Shown: positions 18,530 through 27,858 of the stretch, one piece after another
Position numbering within the stretch: the stretch's first letter is position 1
How the letters are laid out: each line of letters opens with the position of its first letter
From: Agrobacterium vitis
GTDB lineage: Bacteria > Pseudomonadota > Alphaproteobacteria > Rhizobiales > Rhizobiaceae
Assembly (NCBI RefSeq): GCF_037039395.1
Contig: NZ_CP146242.1
Coordinates: forward strand, 992,001-1,056,000
Direction of reading: 5' to 3'
DNA: 64,000 nucleotides
Made by a program: the position numbers and the translations under genes
The notes under the pieces: generated by a model
Told to the model about the DNA's origin: nothing
What the model saw: the letters and a program-made list of their open reading frames with translations, nothing else
The model's database searches: none

Positions 18530-19999
18530 ATGAGCAGCCAGATTATTCCTGTCGAACCCTTTGACTACGTCGTCTTTGGCGGCACCGGGGATCTTGCCGA
18601 GCGCAAGCTTCTGCCGGCCCTTTATCACCGCCAGTTGGCTGGCCAATTGACCGAGCCGACCCGGATCATCGGGGCCTCGCGTTCGCCGATGACGGATGCG
18701 GAATACCGCGAATTCGCTCATAAGGCCCTGAAGGAATTTCTGAAGCCCGATGAATTGGAAGAGAGCCAGGTCAAGCGCTTTCTCGACCGGCTGCATTACG
18801 TCTCGGTCGATGCCAAGGATGACAAGGGCTGGGATACGCTGAAAAAGCTGCTCGATACCGGCAAGGACATCGTGCGCGCCTTTTATCTGGCCGTTTCCCC
18901 ATCGATTTTCGGCGATATTGCCGACAAGATCCGCGATCACAAGCTGATTACCAAATCCACCCGCATCGTGGTGGAAAAGCCGATTGGCCGCGATCTGGCT
19001 TCGGCCCAAGCGCTGAACGACACGATCGGCAAGGTTTTCAAGGAAGAGCAGATCTTCCGCATCGACCATTATCTCGGCAAGGAAACCGTGCAGAACCTGA
19101 TGGCGCTGCGCTTTGCCAATGCGCTCTATGAGCCGCTGTGGAATTCCGCCCATATCGACCATGTGCAGATCACCGTGGCCGAATCCGTCGGCCTGGAAGG
19201 TCGCGTCACCTATTACGACAAGGCTGGCGCGCTGCGCGACATGGTGCAGAACCATATCCTGCAATTGCTTTGCCTCGTCGCCATGGAAGCCCCGTCCTCG
19301 ATGAATTCAGAGGCACTGCGCGACGAAAAGCTGAAAGTGCTGCGGGCGCTGAAGCCGATCGATACATCCAATGTCGAAAAGCTCACCGTGCGCGGCCAGT
19401 ACAGGGCCGGTGCTTCGTCGGGCGGTGCGGTCAAGGGTTACACAGAAGAGCTGGGCGACAGTTCCGACACGGAAACCTTCGTCGCCATCAAGGCCGAGAT
19501 CAACAATTGGCGCTGGGCGGGCGTGCCGTTCTACCTGCGCACCGGCAAGCGTCTGGCGGGCCGCGTTTCGGAAATCGTCATCCAGTTCAAGCCGATCCCC
19601 CATTCGATCTTCGGCGATGTCGGCCGTATCGAGGCCAACCAGCTGGTGATCCGCCTGCAACCGGATGAGGGCGTCAAGCAATGGCTGATGATCAAGGACC
19701 CAGGCCCCGGCGGCATGCGTCTGCGCCATGTGCCGCTGGATATGAGCTTTGCCGAATCCTTCGGCGTGCGCAATCCCGATGCCTATGAACGGCTGCTGAT
19801 GGACGTGATCCGCTCCAACCAGACGCTGTTCATGCGCCGCGACGAAGTGGAAGCCGCTTGGAACTGGGTCGATCCGATCCTGAAGAGCTGGGAAGAGGTC
19901 GGCCAGAAGGCGCAGGGCTATACATCCGGCACCTGGGGACCAAGCCAGGCCATCGCGCTGATCGAGCGTGACGGTCGTACCTGGCACGAGAATGACTGA
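18530..19999 (+). CDS. zwf: Glucose-6-phosphate 1-dehydrogenase
   Basis: A 489-residue enzyme starting at MSSQIIPVEPFDYVVFGG; an ATG five codons earlier is possible. The NADP-binding motif GGTGDLAERK lies at about 17-26 and the active-site signature RIDHYLGKE at about 177-185, both intact, and the length is standard. It oxidises glucose-6-phosphate to 6-phosphogluconolactone in the cytoplasm and feeds the Entner-Doudoroff route encoded by the next two genes. The 145-base spacer upstream carries a direct repeat (CGTTTTAGAAG, twice), which may be regulatory. pgl follows after 13 bases. Confidence 0.97.
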   Translation: MSSQIIPVEPFDYVVFGGTGDLAERKLLPALYHRQLAGQLTEPTRIIGASRSPMTDAEYREFAHKALKEFLKPDELEESQVKRFLDRLHYVSVDAKDDKGWDTLKKLLDTGKDIVRAFYLAVSPSIFGDIADKIRDHKLITKSTRIVVEKPIGRDLASAQALNDTIGKVFKEEQIFRIDHYLGKETVQNLMALRFANALYEPLWNSAHIDHVQITVAESVGLEGRVTYYDKAGALRDMVQNHILQLLCLVAMEAPSSMNSEALRDEKLKVLRALKPIDTSNVEKLTVRGQYRAGASSGGAVKGYTEELGDSSDTETFVAIKAEINNWRWAGVPFYLRTGKRLAGRVSEIVIQFKPIPHSIFGDVGRIEANQLVIRLQPDEGVKQWLMIKDPGPGGMRLRHVPLDMSFAESFGVRNPDAYERLLMDVIRSNQTLFMRRDEVEAAWNWVDPILKSWEEVGQKAQGYTSGTWGPSQAIALIERDGRTWHEND

Positions 20000-20012
20000 G
20001 GGCAACGGCATC

Positions 20013-20711
20013 ATGGCGCATACACTGCATAGCTTTGACAATGGCACGGCGCTGGCAACAGCGCTGGCCGACCGTGTAGCCGCAGCGCTGGCGGAGGCGA
20101 TTGCCGCCTCCGGCGCAGCGTCGCTGGCTGTCTCCGGCGGCTCCACCCCCAAGGCCTTCTTCGAGGCACTGTCGCAAAAGGAACTGGACTGGGACAAGGT
20201 TTCGGTGACGCTGGTCGACGAGCGTTTCGTGCCTGAGGACAATCCCCGTTCCAACCATTTGCTGGTCGCCACACATCTGTTGAAGAACCAGGCCGCCGAG
20301 GCCGAATTCGTGCCGCTCTATTCGCCGGAAGAGACCATCGAGGCTGCTGCTGCGGTGGCGAGCGATGCGGTATCCGACCTCGGCACGCCGCTCGACGTGG
20401 TTATCCTCGGCATGGGAACCGATGGCCACACCGCCTCGTTCTTCCCGGGTGGCGACAATCTGGAAGACGCGCTTGATCTGACGCTCCCGCCCCGCGTGAT
20501 CACCATGCAAGCGCCGGGCGCTGGCGAACCGCGGCTGACCCTGTCTTTTTCCAGCCTCGCCGATGCCGGTCTGCTGATCGTTCATATCGAGGGCGCGGAA
20601 AAACAGGCGGTACTGGACAAAGCTCTGGCAGGCACGGACGAAACCGAAATGCCTGTTCGTGCCGTATTGGCCCGGGCTGAAACGCCTGTCGATATTTACT
20701 GGGCGCCTTAA
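20013..20711 (+). CDS. pgl: 6-phosphogluconolactonase
   Basis: 232 residues from [20 protein letters not shown] site lies 10 bases upstream and partly overlaps the zwf stop codon; an alternative ATG at 19992 overlaps the zwf stop itself. Family motifs are [13 protein letters not shown] (about 37-49), the substrate-loop motif LVDERFV, and [14 protein letters not shown], the GxGxDGHxAS signature. It hydrolyses 6-phosphogluconolactone to 6-phosphogluconate between Zwf and Edd. The position between zwf and edd is the usual rhizobial order. Confidence 0.95.
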   Translation: MAHTLHSFDNGTALATALADRVAAALAEAIAASGAASLAVSGGSTPKAFFEALSQKELDWDKVSVTLVDERFVPEDNPRSNHLLVATHLLKNQAAEAEFVPLYSPEETIEAAAAVASDAVSDLGTPLDVVILGMGTDGHTASFFPGGDNLEDALDLTLPPRVITMQAPGAGEPRLTLSFSSLADAGLLIVHIEGAEKQAVLDKALAGTDETEMPVRAVLARAETPVDIYWAP

Positions 20712-20835
20712 CGGCGCTCCATCAAGCGGCCCTGAGACCGGGGCCGCAAATCGCCTGCAAACGATGGGTTACACAAACGCGACGAAGCCGGTGCTGCCCG
20801 TTGCCCCCTGCCCTTTTTCAGGAAGGATGCTTTTC

Positions 20836-22653
20836 ATGAGTGCCGATCACCGTATCGAAGCCATCACCAAGCGCATTGTCGAGCGCTCGAAGCCGACCCG
20901 CGAAGCCTATCTGGACCGTGTTCGCCGGGCCGCTGGCAAGGGCGTCAACCGGGGGACGCTGGCCTGTGGCAATCTCGCCCATGGCTTTGCGGTCTGTTCC
21001 CCCGGGGACAAGGCCGCACTTGCTGGCGACACCGTCCCCAATCTCGGCATCATCACCGCCTATAACGACATGCTGTCGGCGCACCAGCCGTTTGAAACCT
21101 ATCCGGCGCTGATACGCCAGGCGGCCAGCGAGGTGGGCGGCGTCGCCCAGGTGGCAGGCGGCGTGCCCGCCATGTGCGATGGCGTCACGCAGGGCCAGCC
21201 CGGCATGGAACTGTCGCTGTTTTCCCGCGATGTGATTGCCATGGCGGCTGGCATCGGTCTCAGCCACAACATGTTCGATGCAGCGGTGTTTCTCGGGGTC
21301 TGCGACAAGATCGTCCCTGGCTTGATGATCGCGGCGCTGACTTTCGGTCATCTGCCCTCCGTGTTCATTCCGGCTGGGCCAATGACCACGGGCCTGCCGA
21401 ATGACGAAAAAACCCGCATTCGCCAGCTCTATGCCGAGGGCAAGGTTGGCCGGGCCGAACTGCTGGAAGCCGAATCCAAATCCTATCACGGCCCCGGCAC
21501 CTGTACCTTCTACGGCACGGCCAATTCAAACCAGATGCTGATGGAAATCATGGGCTTTCACATGCCCGGTGCCTCCTTCATCAATCCCGGCACGCCGCTG
21601 CGCGATGCGCTGACCCGCGAAGCCACCAAGCGGGCGCTGGCGATTACCGCGCTTGGCAACCAATACACGCCATCGGGCGAGATGATCGACGAGCGCTCCA
21701 TCGTCAATGGCGTGGTCGGCCTGCATGCCACGGGCGGCTCCACCAATCACACCATGCACCTGATCGCCATGGCGCGGGCGGCGGGCATTCTGCTCAGCTG
21801 GCAGGATATTTCCGACCTCTCCGACATCGTGCCGCTTCTGGCACGCGTCTATCCGAATGGCTCTGCGGATGTGAACCATTTTCACGCCGCCGGTGGCATG
21901 GGCTTCCTGATCAAGCAATTGCTGCGCGCCGGTTTCGTCCATGACGACGTGCGCACGGTCTATGGCCAGGGACTTGCCGCCTACACGATCGAGCCGCATC
22001 TGAACGCCGATGGCACCGTCGACCGCCAACCCTCGCCCGAAGACAGTGCCGATCCAAAAGTGTTGTCGCGGATCGAAGCACCGTTCCAGGCGAATGGCGG
22101 CTTGAAAATGCTGACCGGCAATATGGGCAAGGCGGTGATCAAGATTTCCGCCGTCAAGCCGGAGCGCCACATCGTCGAGGCGCCTGCCATGGTGTTCCAT
22201 AGCCAGCAGGACATGCAGGATGCCTTCAAGGCTGGCAAGATGAACCGCGACTTCATCGCCGTGGTGCGCTTCCAGGGGCCGAAAGCCAATGGCATGCCGG
22301 AATTGCACAAACTGACCCCGTCGCTTGGCGTGCTTCAGGACCGTGGCCTCAAGGTAGCACTGGTAACGGATGGACGCATGTCCGGCGCTTCGGGCAAGGT
22401 GCCTGCCGCAATCCACATCACGCCGGAAGCCGTCGATGGTGGACCGATTGCCAAGATCCGCGATGGCGACATGATCCGTCTCGATGCCGTGGCGGGAACG
22501 CTGGAAGTGCTTGTCGATGCCGAGGAGTTTGCCGGTCGCAGCCCAGAAGTCATTGACTTGGCGGATAATGACTTCGGCATGGGACGTGAACTGTTTGCCC
22601 CTCTGCGTCGCATTGCAGGCCCGGCAGACCAGGGCGCCAGCGTGCTGTTCTAG
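20836..22653 (+). CDS. edd: Phosphogluconate dehydratase
   Basis: 605 residues from [17 protein letters not shown], with AAGGA upstream; the length matches E. coli Edd (603). It belongs to the IlvD/Edd iron-sulfur dehydratases. The cluster-binding cysteine segments [15 protein letters not shown] and [11 protein letters not shown], a third in [12 protein letters not shown], and the C-terminal signature [16 protein letters not shown] are all present. It converts 6-phosphogluconate to 2-keto-3-deoxy-6-phosphogluconate, the committed Entner-Doudoroff step. It lies 124 bases after pgl, presumably in the same operon. No eda aldolase gene follows here. Confidence 0.96.
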   Translation: MSADHRIEAITKRIVERSKPTREAYLDRVRRAAGKGVNRGTLACGNLAHGFAVCSPGDKAALAGDTVPNLGIITAYNDMLSAHQPFETYPALIRQAASEVGGVAQVAGGVPAMCDGVTQGQPGMELSLFSRDVIAMAAGIGLSHNMFDAAVFLGVCDKIVPGLMIAALTFGHLPSVFIPAGPMTTGLPNDEKTRIRQLYAEGKVGRAELLEAESKSYHGPGTCTFYGTANSNQMLMEIMGFHMPGASFINPGTPLRDALTREATKRALAITALGNQYTPSGEMIDERSIVNGVVGLHATGGSTNHTMHLIAMARAAGILLSWQDISDLSDIVPLLARVYPNGSADVNHFHAAGGMGFLIKQLLRAGFVHDDVRTVYGQGLAAYTIEPHLNADGTVDRQPSPEDSADPKVLSRIEAPFQANGGLKMLTGNMGKAVIKISAVKPERHIVEAPAMVFHSQQDMQDAFKAGKMNRDFIAVVRFQGPKANGMPELHKLTPSLGVLQDRGLKVALVTDGRMSGASGKVPAAIHITPEAVDGGPIAKIRDGDMIRLDAVAGTLEVLVDAEEFAGRSPEVIDLADNDFGMGRELFAPLRRIAGPADQGASVLF

Positions 22654-23644
22654 AATTTGCCCGGCTCAGATTGGGCGGGGCAGGTCTGTCGGATGATAGA
22701 TCTTATCGGGAACCCGTCGATTTGACGCGGAAACACAGTTTTATATTCTCGGCTATAGCCTCGTGCCGAAGAAGTGGAATCGGCACGGCGCTATAGCACT
22801 TTATATCGCCTGGATAATGCGCACCTTAAGCCTCAAGTTGTTTAAGGAATTATGCGGTATAGGTGTCTCGAATATTTCAAGCCTATGGGAGGGTTGCACC
22901 ACCCTGGGCTTTATCAAATGTGCGGTGGTATTGACCTCTACATTCGCGGCATCATTCAAGCTCATCCAAGATATGAGAGCATCACCGTATTTCGTGTCGC
23001 CGCGAAAATGGTTTTATCCATCTATTTCACGCATCCGCGCTTTGAAGGATTTTCGGCGCTGTAATACCAAGTCTCTGACATGCTGACAGCGCGGTTTGTA
23101 TCTCCAGGGTCGCTTTCAATCCGTCTTGATATACGTAAAAACCCGGGGCAACGATCTTTTTATCACTGTACTCTTTCGGGATTTACTGCCTCCGCCAAAA
23201 CAACCCGTCACAATCTCCCGTATTTCTCTTCCATACAAAATCATTCCTCAATCATTTGTATTTTTTGATAAATTGAAATTTTGCAAAATTTGTTTTTTGC
23301 ACAAAATATACAACCAAAAATTGCTTCACCTAGTGCATATGAAAAATTATATGTATTTATATTTTTATTCGAATAAATATTTATTAAATAATTTTGTTAT
23401 TTATTGAAATAAGTAATGCGTTGAAACGCTATTACATCAGCAGTTTTCAGATTGATTTCGGTCAGCAAAATTTCTGCTCAAACTGGAACGGGTTTTCTGA
23501 AAATCGCCGTTTATCACAATGCATTTTTTCTGACGCACAAATCTATAAATCCAAGCATTTTATATTTTTTTAATTTATGTCTATCTACATTAGATTTAAT
23601 TAATCTATCTGGCGAAAGACGACACCAAAGAGGAAATCAATCCA
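22654..23644. other. Long AT-rich non-coding region upstream of the second chemoreceptor
   Basis: Nearly 1 kb without a credible gene. Frames of up to about 107 codons exist on the plus strand (22763-23086), but they have unusual composition and no family resemblance. From about 23230 the DNA becomes strongly AT-rich, in contrast to the flanking coding DNA, up to the ribosome-binding site GAGGAAATC of the chemoreceptor. A hairpin at 22753-22796 and a smaller dyad near 23415-23436 are the only structured elements I see. Confidence 0.5.
22753..22796. repeat. Inverted repeat downstream of edd
   Basis: The arms 22753-22769 (CTATAGCCTCGTGCCGA) and 22780-22796 (TCGGCACGGCGCTATAG) pair over 15 of 17 positions with a 10-base loop. 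It begins about 100 bases after the edd stop. There is no T-run, so it may be a 3'-end stabilising hairpin or an intergenic repeat. Confidence 0.6.
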
Positions 23645-25867
23645 ATGCTCGACAATGTAAAACTCAGTTACAAGATATATGGTGGTTTCGGCATCATTAT
23701 TGCCATTCTCATCACCATTGCCGGCATGTCAGTCTATTCCAACACCAGTAATCAGTCCAACTTTACTGATTATCGCGCTATTGCCCGGCTGACCAATGAA
23801 GCAGGCCGCGTGCAGGCAAACATGTTGGAAGCTCGCCTGGCCTTTCTGAAATATCAAGCCGACCAATCCGCCGATAATCTTGCTGCTTTTGACAACCGAC
23901 TGGCCACCGTCAAGGAGAGCACCGCCAATCTCTTGTCTATGGCCCGCTCCGATGCGGAGAAATCCGCGTCAGCCGGGTTCACGGCTGCCGTTGCCGACTA
24001 TGAAAATGGCTTCAAGGCCGTTGTCGCCGCCCAATCGGAACGCGACAAACTGGTCGATACAAGCCTCGACCGGCTAGGCCCTGGAATTGAAAAATCCACC
24101 TCACAATTGCTCGGTGATTTCGACAGCAGCGGTAATAATATTGCAGCTTACAAAGCCACTCAGTTTCTGGCCTCGACCTTCGTCATGCGGCTGGCTGCCA
24201 CCAGATACCTGCTGAACAACGAGACCACGGATTACCAAGCGGCGATGGCGGCAGCACAGGATGCGCTGGCCCGCTCCACCGAGGTTACAGCGGCTATCAT
24301 TATTCCCGAACGCGCTCAGCGGTTCAAAGCCACCCTGGATGATCTCAACACCTATATCAGCGACCTGACCAAGACACAGGCTGTTATCACCAAGCGCAAT
24401 TCCGTCATCACCAATGTCATGAATACCGTCGGCCCGAAATTGGCCAAGGACACCGAAGAACTGAAACTGGTCCTGAAGAAAGAGCAGGACACGCTCGGTC
24501 CTCGTATCGAGGAGACAATGCGCGCTTCGATCACAACAGCCGTTATTGTCGCCGCACTTGGCTTTCTCTTCGCCACCGTATTGGCCGTATTGATCGCCCG
24601 CAGCATCAGCCGTCCGATCCTGGCGATCACCTCCGCGATGAGCAAGCTGGCCGACAACCAGTTGGAGACCGATATCCCGGGCCTCACCTATGATAACGAG
24701 GTCGGGTTGATGGCCAAGGCCGTCAATATCTTCAAGCAGAATGCCGTTAAGATTCGCCAGCTGGCCGCCCAGGAAGCCGCTTTGCAGCAGAAAAATGCCG
24801 ATCTGCAATCCGATATTGCCACGGTCGTCTCGGCAGCGGTCGCCGGTGATTTCACCAGCCGCATTACCAAGCACTACGACAATCCGGATCTGGACGCCTT
24901 TGCCAGCAACGTCAACACGCTGGTGGACTCTGTCGACAAGGGTATCGCCGAAACCAGGCGGGTGGTTTCCGCTCTCTCGAATGGCGACCTGACGGAATCC
25001 ATGAGCGGCAGATATCAAGGCGTGTTTGCCGAGTTGCAGACCAATGTCAACGAAACCATGACCAAGCTGCGGCTGCTGATGGAGCAGGTGCGCCAATCCG
25101 CAGATGTCATCAATGGCGGCGCCGACGAAATCCGCCAGGCCTCCAACGACCTGTCTCGCCGGACGGAAACCCAGGCGGCCTCGCTTGAAGAGACCTCGTC
25201 TGCCCTGGAAGAAATCACCGTGGCGGTAAAAACCTCGACCGAACGGGCGCAGGAATCCAGCAAAATGGTCTCGGAAGCCCGTCAATTTGCCGAGCGATCC
25301 GCCAATGTCGTCCAGGACGCGACAGCCGCCATGAGCCGCATCGAGCAAGCCTCCAACGAAATCACCCAGATCATCAATGTGATTGACGAGATTGCCTTCC
25401 AGACCAACCTTCTGGCTTTGAATGCCGGGGTGGAAGCTGCCCGTGCTGGCGAGGCCGGCAAAGGCTTTGCCGTTGTCGCGCAGGAGGTCCGCGAACTGGC
25501 GCAGCGGTCGGCCACCGCTGCCAAGGACATCAAGGCGCTGATTACCAAATCGTCGAATGAAGTGGAAACAGGCGTGAGGCTGGTTACCGGCACCGGGGAA
25601 GCGCTGAGGGAAATCCAGCAAAAGGTGATCGGCATTTCCAGTCAGGTCACCTCGATTGCCACAGCAGCAAACGAGCAATCCACCGGCCTCAGCGAAGTCA
25701 ATACTGCCGTCAACCAGATGGACCAGATGACCCAGCAAAATGCCGCCATGGTCGAGGAGGCCGCTGCCAGCACCTCGAAACTGGCCGAGGAAACCGTCAA
25801 CCTGCTCAATCTGATCTCGCAGTTCAAGGTCCACAAGGCAGACCGGGGCATGCGCCACGCCGCCTGA
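23645..25867 (+). CDS. Methyl-accepting chemotaxis protein with two HAMP-like regions
   Basis: A 740-residue inner-membrane chemoreceptor. Helix 1 is at about 10-30 and helix 2 at about 297-319. The periplasmic domain between them is helical and about 265 residues long, consistent with a helical bimodular (HBM-type) sensor. A HAMP domain follows at about 320-370, a second HAMP-like repeat (GDFTSRI... and [10 protein letters not shown]) spans about 400-460, and the signalling tip [20 protein letters not shown] is at about 582-601. There is no CheR-tether pentapeptide at the C-terminus (MRHAA). HBM sensors bind small organic acids, but the ligand here is not known. Confidence 0.93.
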   Translation: MLDNVKLSYKIYGGFGIIIAILITIAGMSVYSNTSNQSNFTDYRAIARLTNEAGRVQANMLEARLAFLKYQADQSADNLAAFDNRLATVKESTANLLSMARSDAEKSASAGFTAAVADYENGFKAVVAAQSERDKLVDTSLDRLGPGIEKSTSQLLGDFDSSGNNIAAYKATQFLASTFVMRLAATRYLLNNETTDYQAAMAAAQDALARSTEVTAAIIIPERAQRFKATLDDLNTYISDLTKTQAVITKRNSVITNVMNTVGPKLAKDTEELKLVLKKEQDTLGPRIEETMRASITTAVIVAALGFLFATVLAVLIARSISRPILAITSAMSKLADNQLETDIPGLTYDNEVGLMAKAVNIFKQNAVKIRQLAAQEAALQQKNADLQSDIATVVSAAVAGDFTSRITKHYDNPDLDAFASNVNTLVDSVDKGIAETRRVVSALSNGDLTESMSGRYQGVFAELQTNVNETMTKLRLLMEQVRQSADVINGGADEIRQASNDLSRRTETQAASLEETSSALEEITVAVKTSTERAQESSKMVSEARQFAERSANVVQDATAAMSRIEQASNEITQIINVIDEIAFQTNLLALNAGVEAARAGEAGKGFAVVAQEVRELAQRSATAAKDIKALITKSSNEVETGVRLVTGTGEALREIQQKVIGISSQVTSIATAANEQSTGLSEVNTAVNQMDQMTQQNAAMVEEAAASTSKLAEETVNLLNLISQFKVHKADRGMRHAA

Positions 25868-25890
25868 TCGGGATCAGCTTGCAAACCACG

Positions 25891-25922
25891 TGACACGGCA
25901 GGGCAGACGCCCTGCCGTGTCA
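25891..25922. terminator. Bidirectional terminator between chemoreceptor and InhA-like genes
   Basis: A perfect 14-bp stem (TGACACGGCAGGGC / GCCCTGCCGTGTCA) with an AGAC loop is followed by TTT. It lies between two convergent stop codons. Confidence 0.8.
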
Positions 25923-25931
25923 TTTAAGGAA

Positions 25932-26606
25932 TTATGAAGCAGTCATCAGGTGAACAATGTCCTGCCGTTGCTTCAGCGTTGCCGCCAGATTTTCGCGCAC
26001 CCTGGCGACGATGGCAGCCGGTGCTGTTTCCGGCGTTCCCGCCTGAAAGGGGGGAGCGGGCGCATATTCCAGAGCCAGCTGAACCGTTTGGGCCACATCC
26101 TCGCCGATCAGGGCCGCAAGAACGGTCAGGCCAAAATCAATCCCGGCCGTGACCCCGCCTGCCGTTATAACATTGCCATCGGTGATGATCCGGCCCTGCG
26201 TCGGAATTGCTCCCAATGGAGCCAGCAGGTGTTTTGACGCCCAATGACTGGTGGCTTTCTTACCTTTCAGCAACCCCGCCGCCGCCAGCACGAGCGATCC
26301 CGTGCAAACAGAGGTGACAAAGGCTGCATCTGGGGCTTTTTCCCGAAGGAATGTCAGCACATCCTCATCTTCCATCAAGGCATCAATGCCTTTCCCGCCC
26401 GGCACGCAAATGACATCCAATGGTGGGCAATGGGCGAAAGTCACTGTTGGCGACAATGGTAAACCCGTTGCAGACATGATCTGCGCCAGGTCTTTCCAGA
26501 TCAGATGCACGACAACATCCGGCGCAGAGGCAAACACCTCAAATGGACCCGTCAGATCCAGTTGCTGAACATTCGGAAAGACGAGAATTCCGACATGAAA
26601 GGTCAC
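25932..26606 (-). CDS. inhA: DJ-1/PfpI family protein, isonitrile hydratase-like
   Basis: This 224-residue protein is colinear with Pseudomonas isonitrile hydratase as I remember it: FPNVQQLDLTGPFEVFAS, LDVICVPGGKGIDALMED, SVCTGSLVLAAAGLL and VQLALEYAPAPPFQAG. The nucleophile elbow cysteine falls at residue 101, the position reported for that enzyme. Isonitrile hydratase adds water to isonitriles to give N-substituted formamides; family members can have other roles. It is divergent from a GlxA-type regulator whose N-terminal half has the same fold. Confidence 0.78.
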   Translation of the reverse strand: MTFHVGILVFPNVQQLDLTGPFEVFASAPDVVVHLIWKDLAQIMSATGLPLSPTVTFAHCPPLDVICVPGGKGIDALMEDEDVLTFLREKAPDAAFVTSVCTGSLVLAAAGLLKGKKATSHWASKHLLAPLGAIPTQGRIITDGNVITAGGVTAGIDFGLTVLAALIGEDVAQTVQLALEYAPAPPFQAGTPETAPAAIVARVRENLAATLKQRQDIVHLMTAS

Positions 26607-26794
26607 TTTTCACTCCTTGTGGAAAGCCGCCCACACGGGCATGGGCAGGGTGAACGCAGCGCATTTTCGGCTTTGACACAAACGCGCTCGTGAAGGGTCA
26701 ACACCGCGAGAGTGTCGCTCGAGGATTGACAGAGACACCCTAGCTGAAAGACACTTGGCAAAATTGCCAACAATCACTCGAATTCTGCCAATCC

Positions 26795-27742
26795 ATGCGT
26801 ATCATCGAAATCCTCGGCTTCGAGAATGCCCAGTTGCTCGACATCACTGGCCCGTTTCAGGTGTTCGCCACCGCCAATGACGAATTGCGCCTGTTGGGAA
26901 AGCCTCCTGCCTATCAGCTCCGCCTGGTTGCAAAGACCGGGCAAGTGATCACCCATTCGGGCCTTGCCATTGCCAGCCAGGAACTTGCGAAGGCAAATCA
27001 AGCAATCAACACGCTGATGATTGCCGGTGGTCGGGGCGTTAATTCCGCCTGCTGTGATGAGGACATTCTGGACTGGATTCGCGCCAAGGCCGCCCATGCC
27101 CGCCGTGTTTGCTCGGTCTGTAGTGGTGCGTTTTTGCTGGCTGAGGTTGGCTTGCTGGACGGGCGTAAAGCCGTCACCCATTGGAACCGCTGTGCGGAGT
27201 TTTCCGAACGCTTTCCGCAGGTCAAACTCGACCCGGACCCGATCTTTCTTCAGGATGGCCATATCTGGACATCCGCCGGCGTCACTGCGGGAATTGATCT
27301 GGCGCTGGCTCTGGTGGAGGCCGATCTTGGCCGAAACCTTGCTCTTGCTGTTGCACGCGAATTGGTGGTCTTTCTTAAGCGACCCGGCGGACAGTCGCAG
27401 TTCAGCACCATGCTGGCTTTACAGCAAGGGAGCGACCGGTTTGACGCTTTGCACAGCTGGATTCTGGATAATCTGCGTCGTGATCTGTCGGTGGAAACGC
27501 TCGCCAACCATGTTCATATGAGCACGCGCAGCTTTTGTCGCCATTACCTCAAATCCACCGGACGAACGCCAGCGCGGGCCGTGGAAGAAATAAGGGTGGA
27601 AGCAGCAAGACGTCTGCTGGAACAGGGTGTCAGTGTTGCTCAAACACGGCTGCGCTGTGGGTTCGGCGCGGATGAAACCATGCGCAGAAGCTTCTTGCGT
27701 ATGCTCTCCACGACCCCCCAGGCTTATCGCGAGCGGTTTTGA
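26795..27742 (+). CDS. GlxA-type transcriptional regulator (DJ-1/PfpI domain plus AraC helix-turn-helix)
   Basis: 315 residues. Residues 1-200 form a DJ-1/PfpI-like domain (LGFENAQLLDITGPFQVF; a cysteine kept in the nucleophile-elbow segment SVCSGAFLLAEVG at about 109). Residues 225-313 form an AraC double helix-turn-helix (LSVETLANHVHMSTRSFCRHY and RLRCGFGADETMRRSF). It is divergent from the inhA-like gene with a 188-base spacer, so it probably senses a related small molecule and controls that gene. In such regulators the N-terminal domain is usually a sensor, not an enzyme. Confidence 0.88.
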   Translation: MRIIEILGFENAQLLDITGPFQVFATANDELRLLGKPPAYQLRLVAKTGQVITHSGLAIASQELAKANQAINTLMIAGGRGVNSACCDEDILDWIRAKAAHARRVCSVCSGAFLLAEVGLLDGRKAVTHWNRCAEFSERFPQVKLDPDPIFLQDGHIWTSAGVTAGIDLALALVEADLGRNLALAVARELVVFLKRPGGQSQFSTMLALQQGSDRFDALHSWILDNLRRDLSVETLANHVHMSTRSFCRHYLKSTGRTPARAVEEIRVEAARRLLEQGVSVAQTRLRCGFGADETMRRSFLRMLSTTPQAYRERF

Positions 27743-27858
27743 AGCAGCGGCAGGGCGTATTCCCTGGGAAAATATGCCCCATGGCATCAGGACTTTTTTA
27801 ATTTACCTTTGCGGAGGCTCCTATAAAACGAAGCCCAGACGTTAGACAGGAGTTTATA

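Noticed and set aside
22763..23086. A 107-codon frame in the gap after edd
   Set aside because: Cys- and Phe-rich sequence with no ribosome-binding site or family resemblance, starting inside the dyad element.
24101..25858. A 585-codon open frame on the minus strand opposite the second chemoreceptor
   Set aside because: It is fully antisense to a protein with clear HAMP and MCP motifs, shows no family features, and arises from the codon composition of the sense gene.
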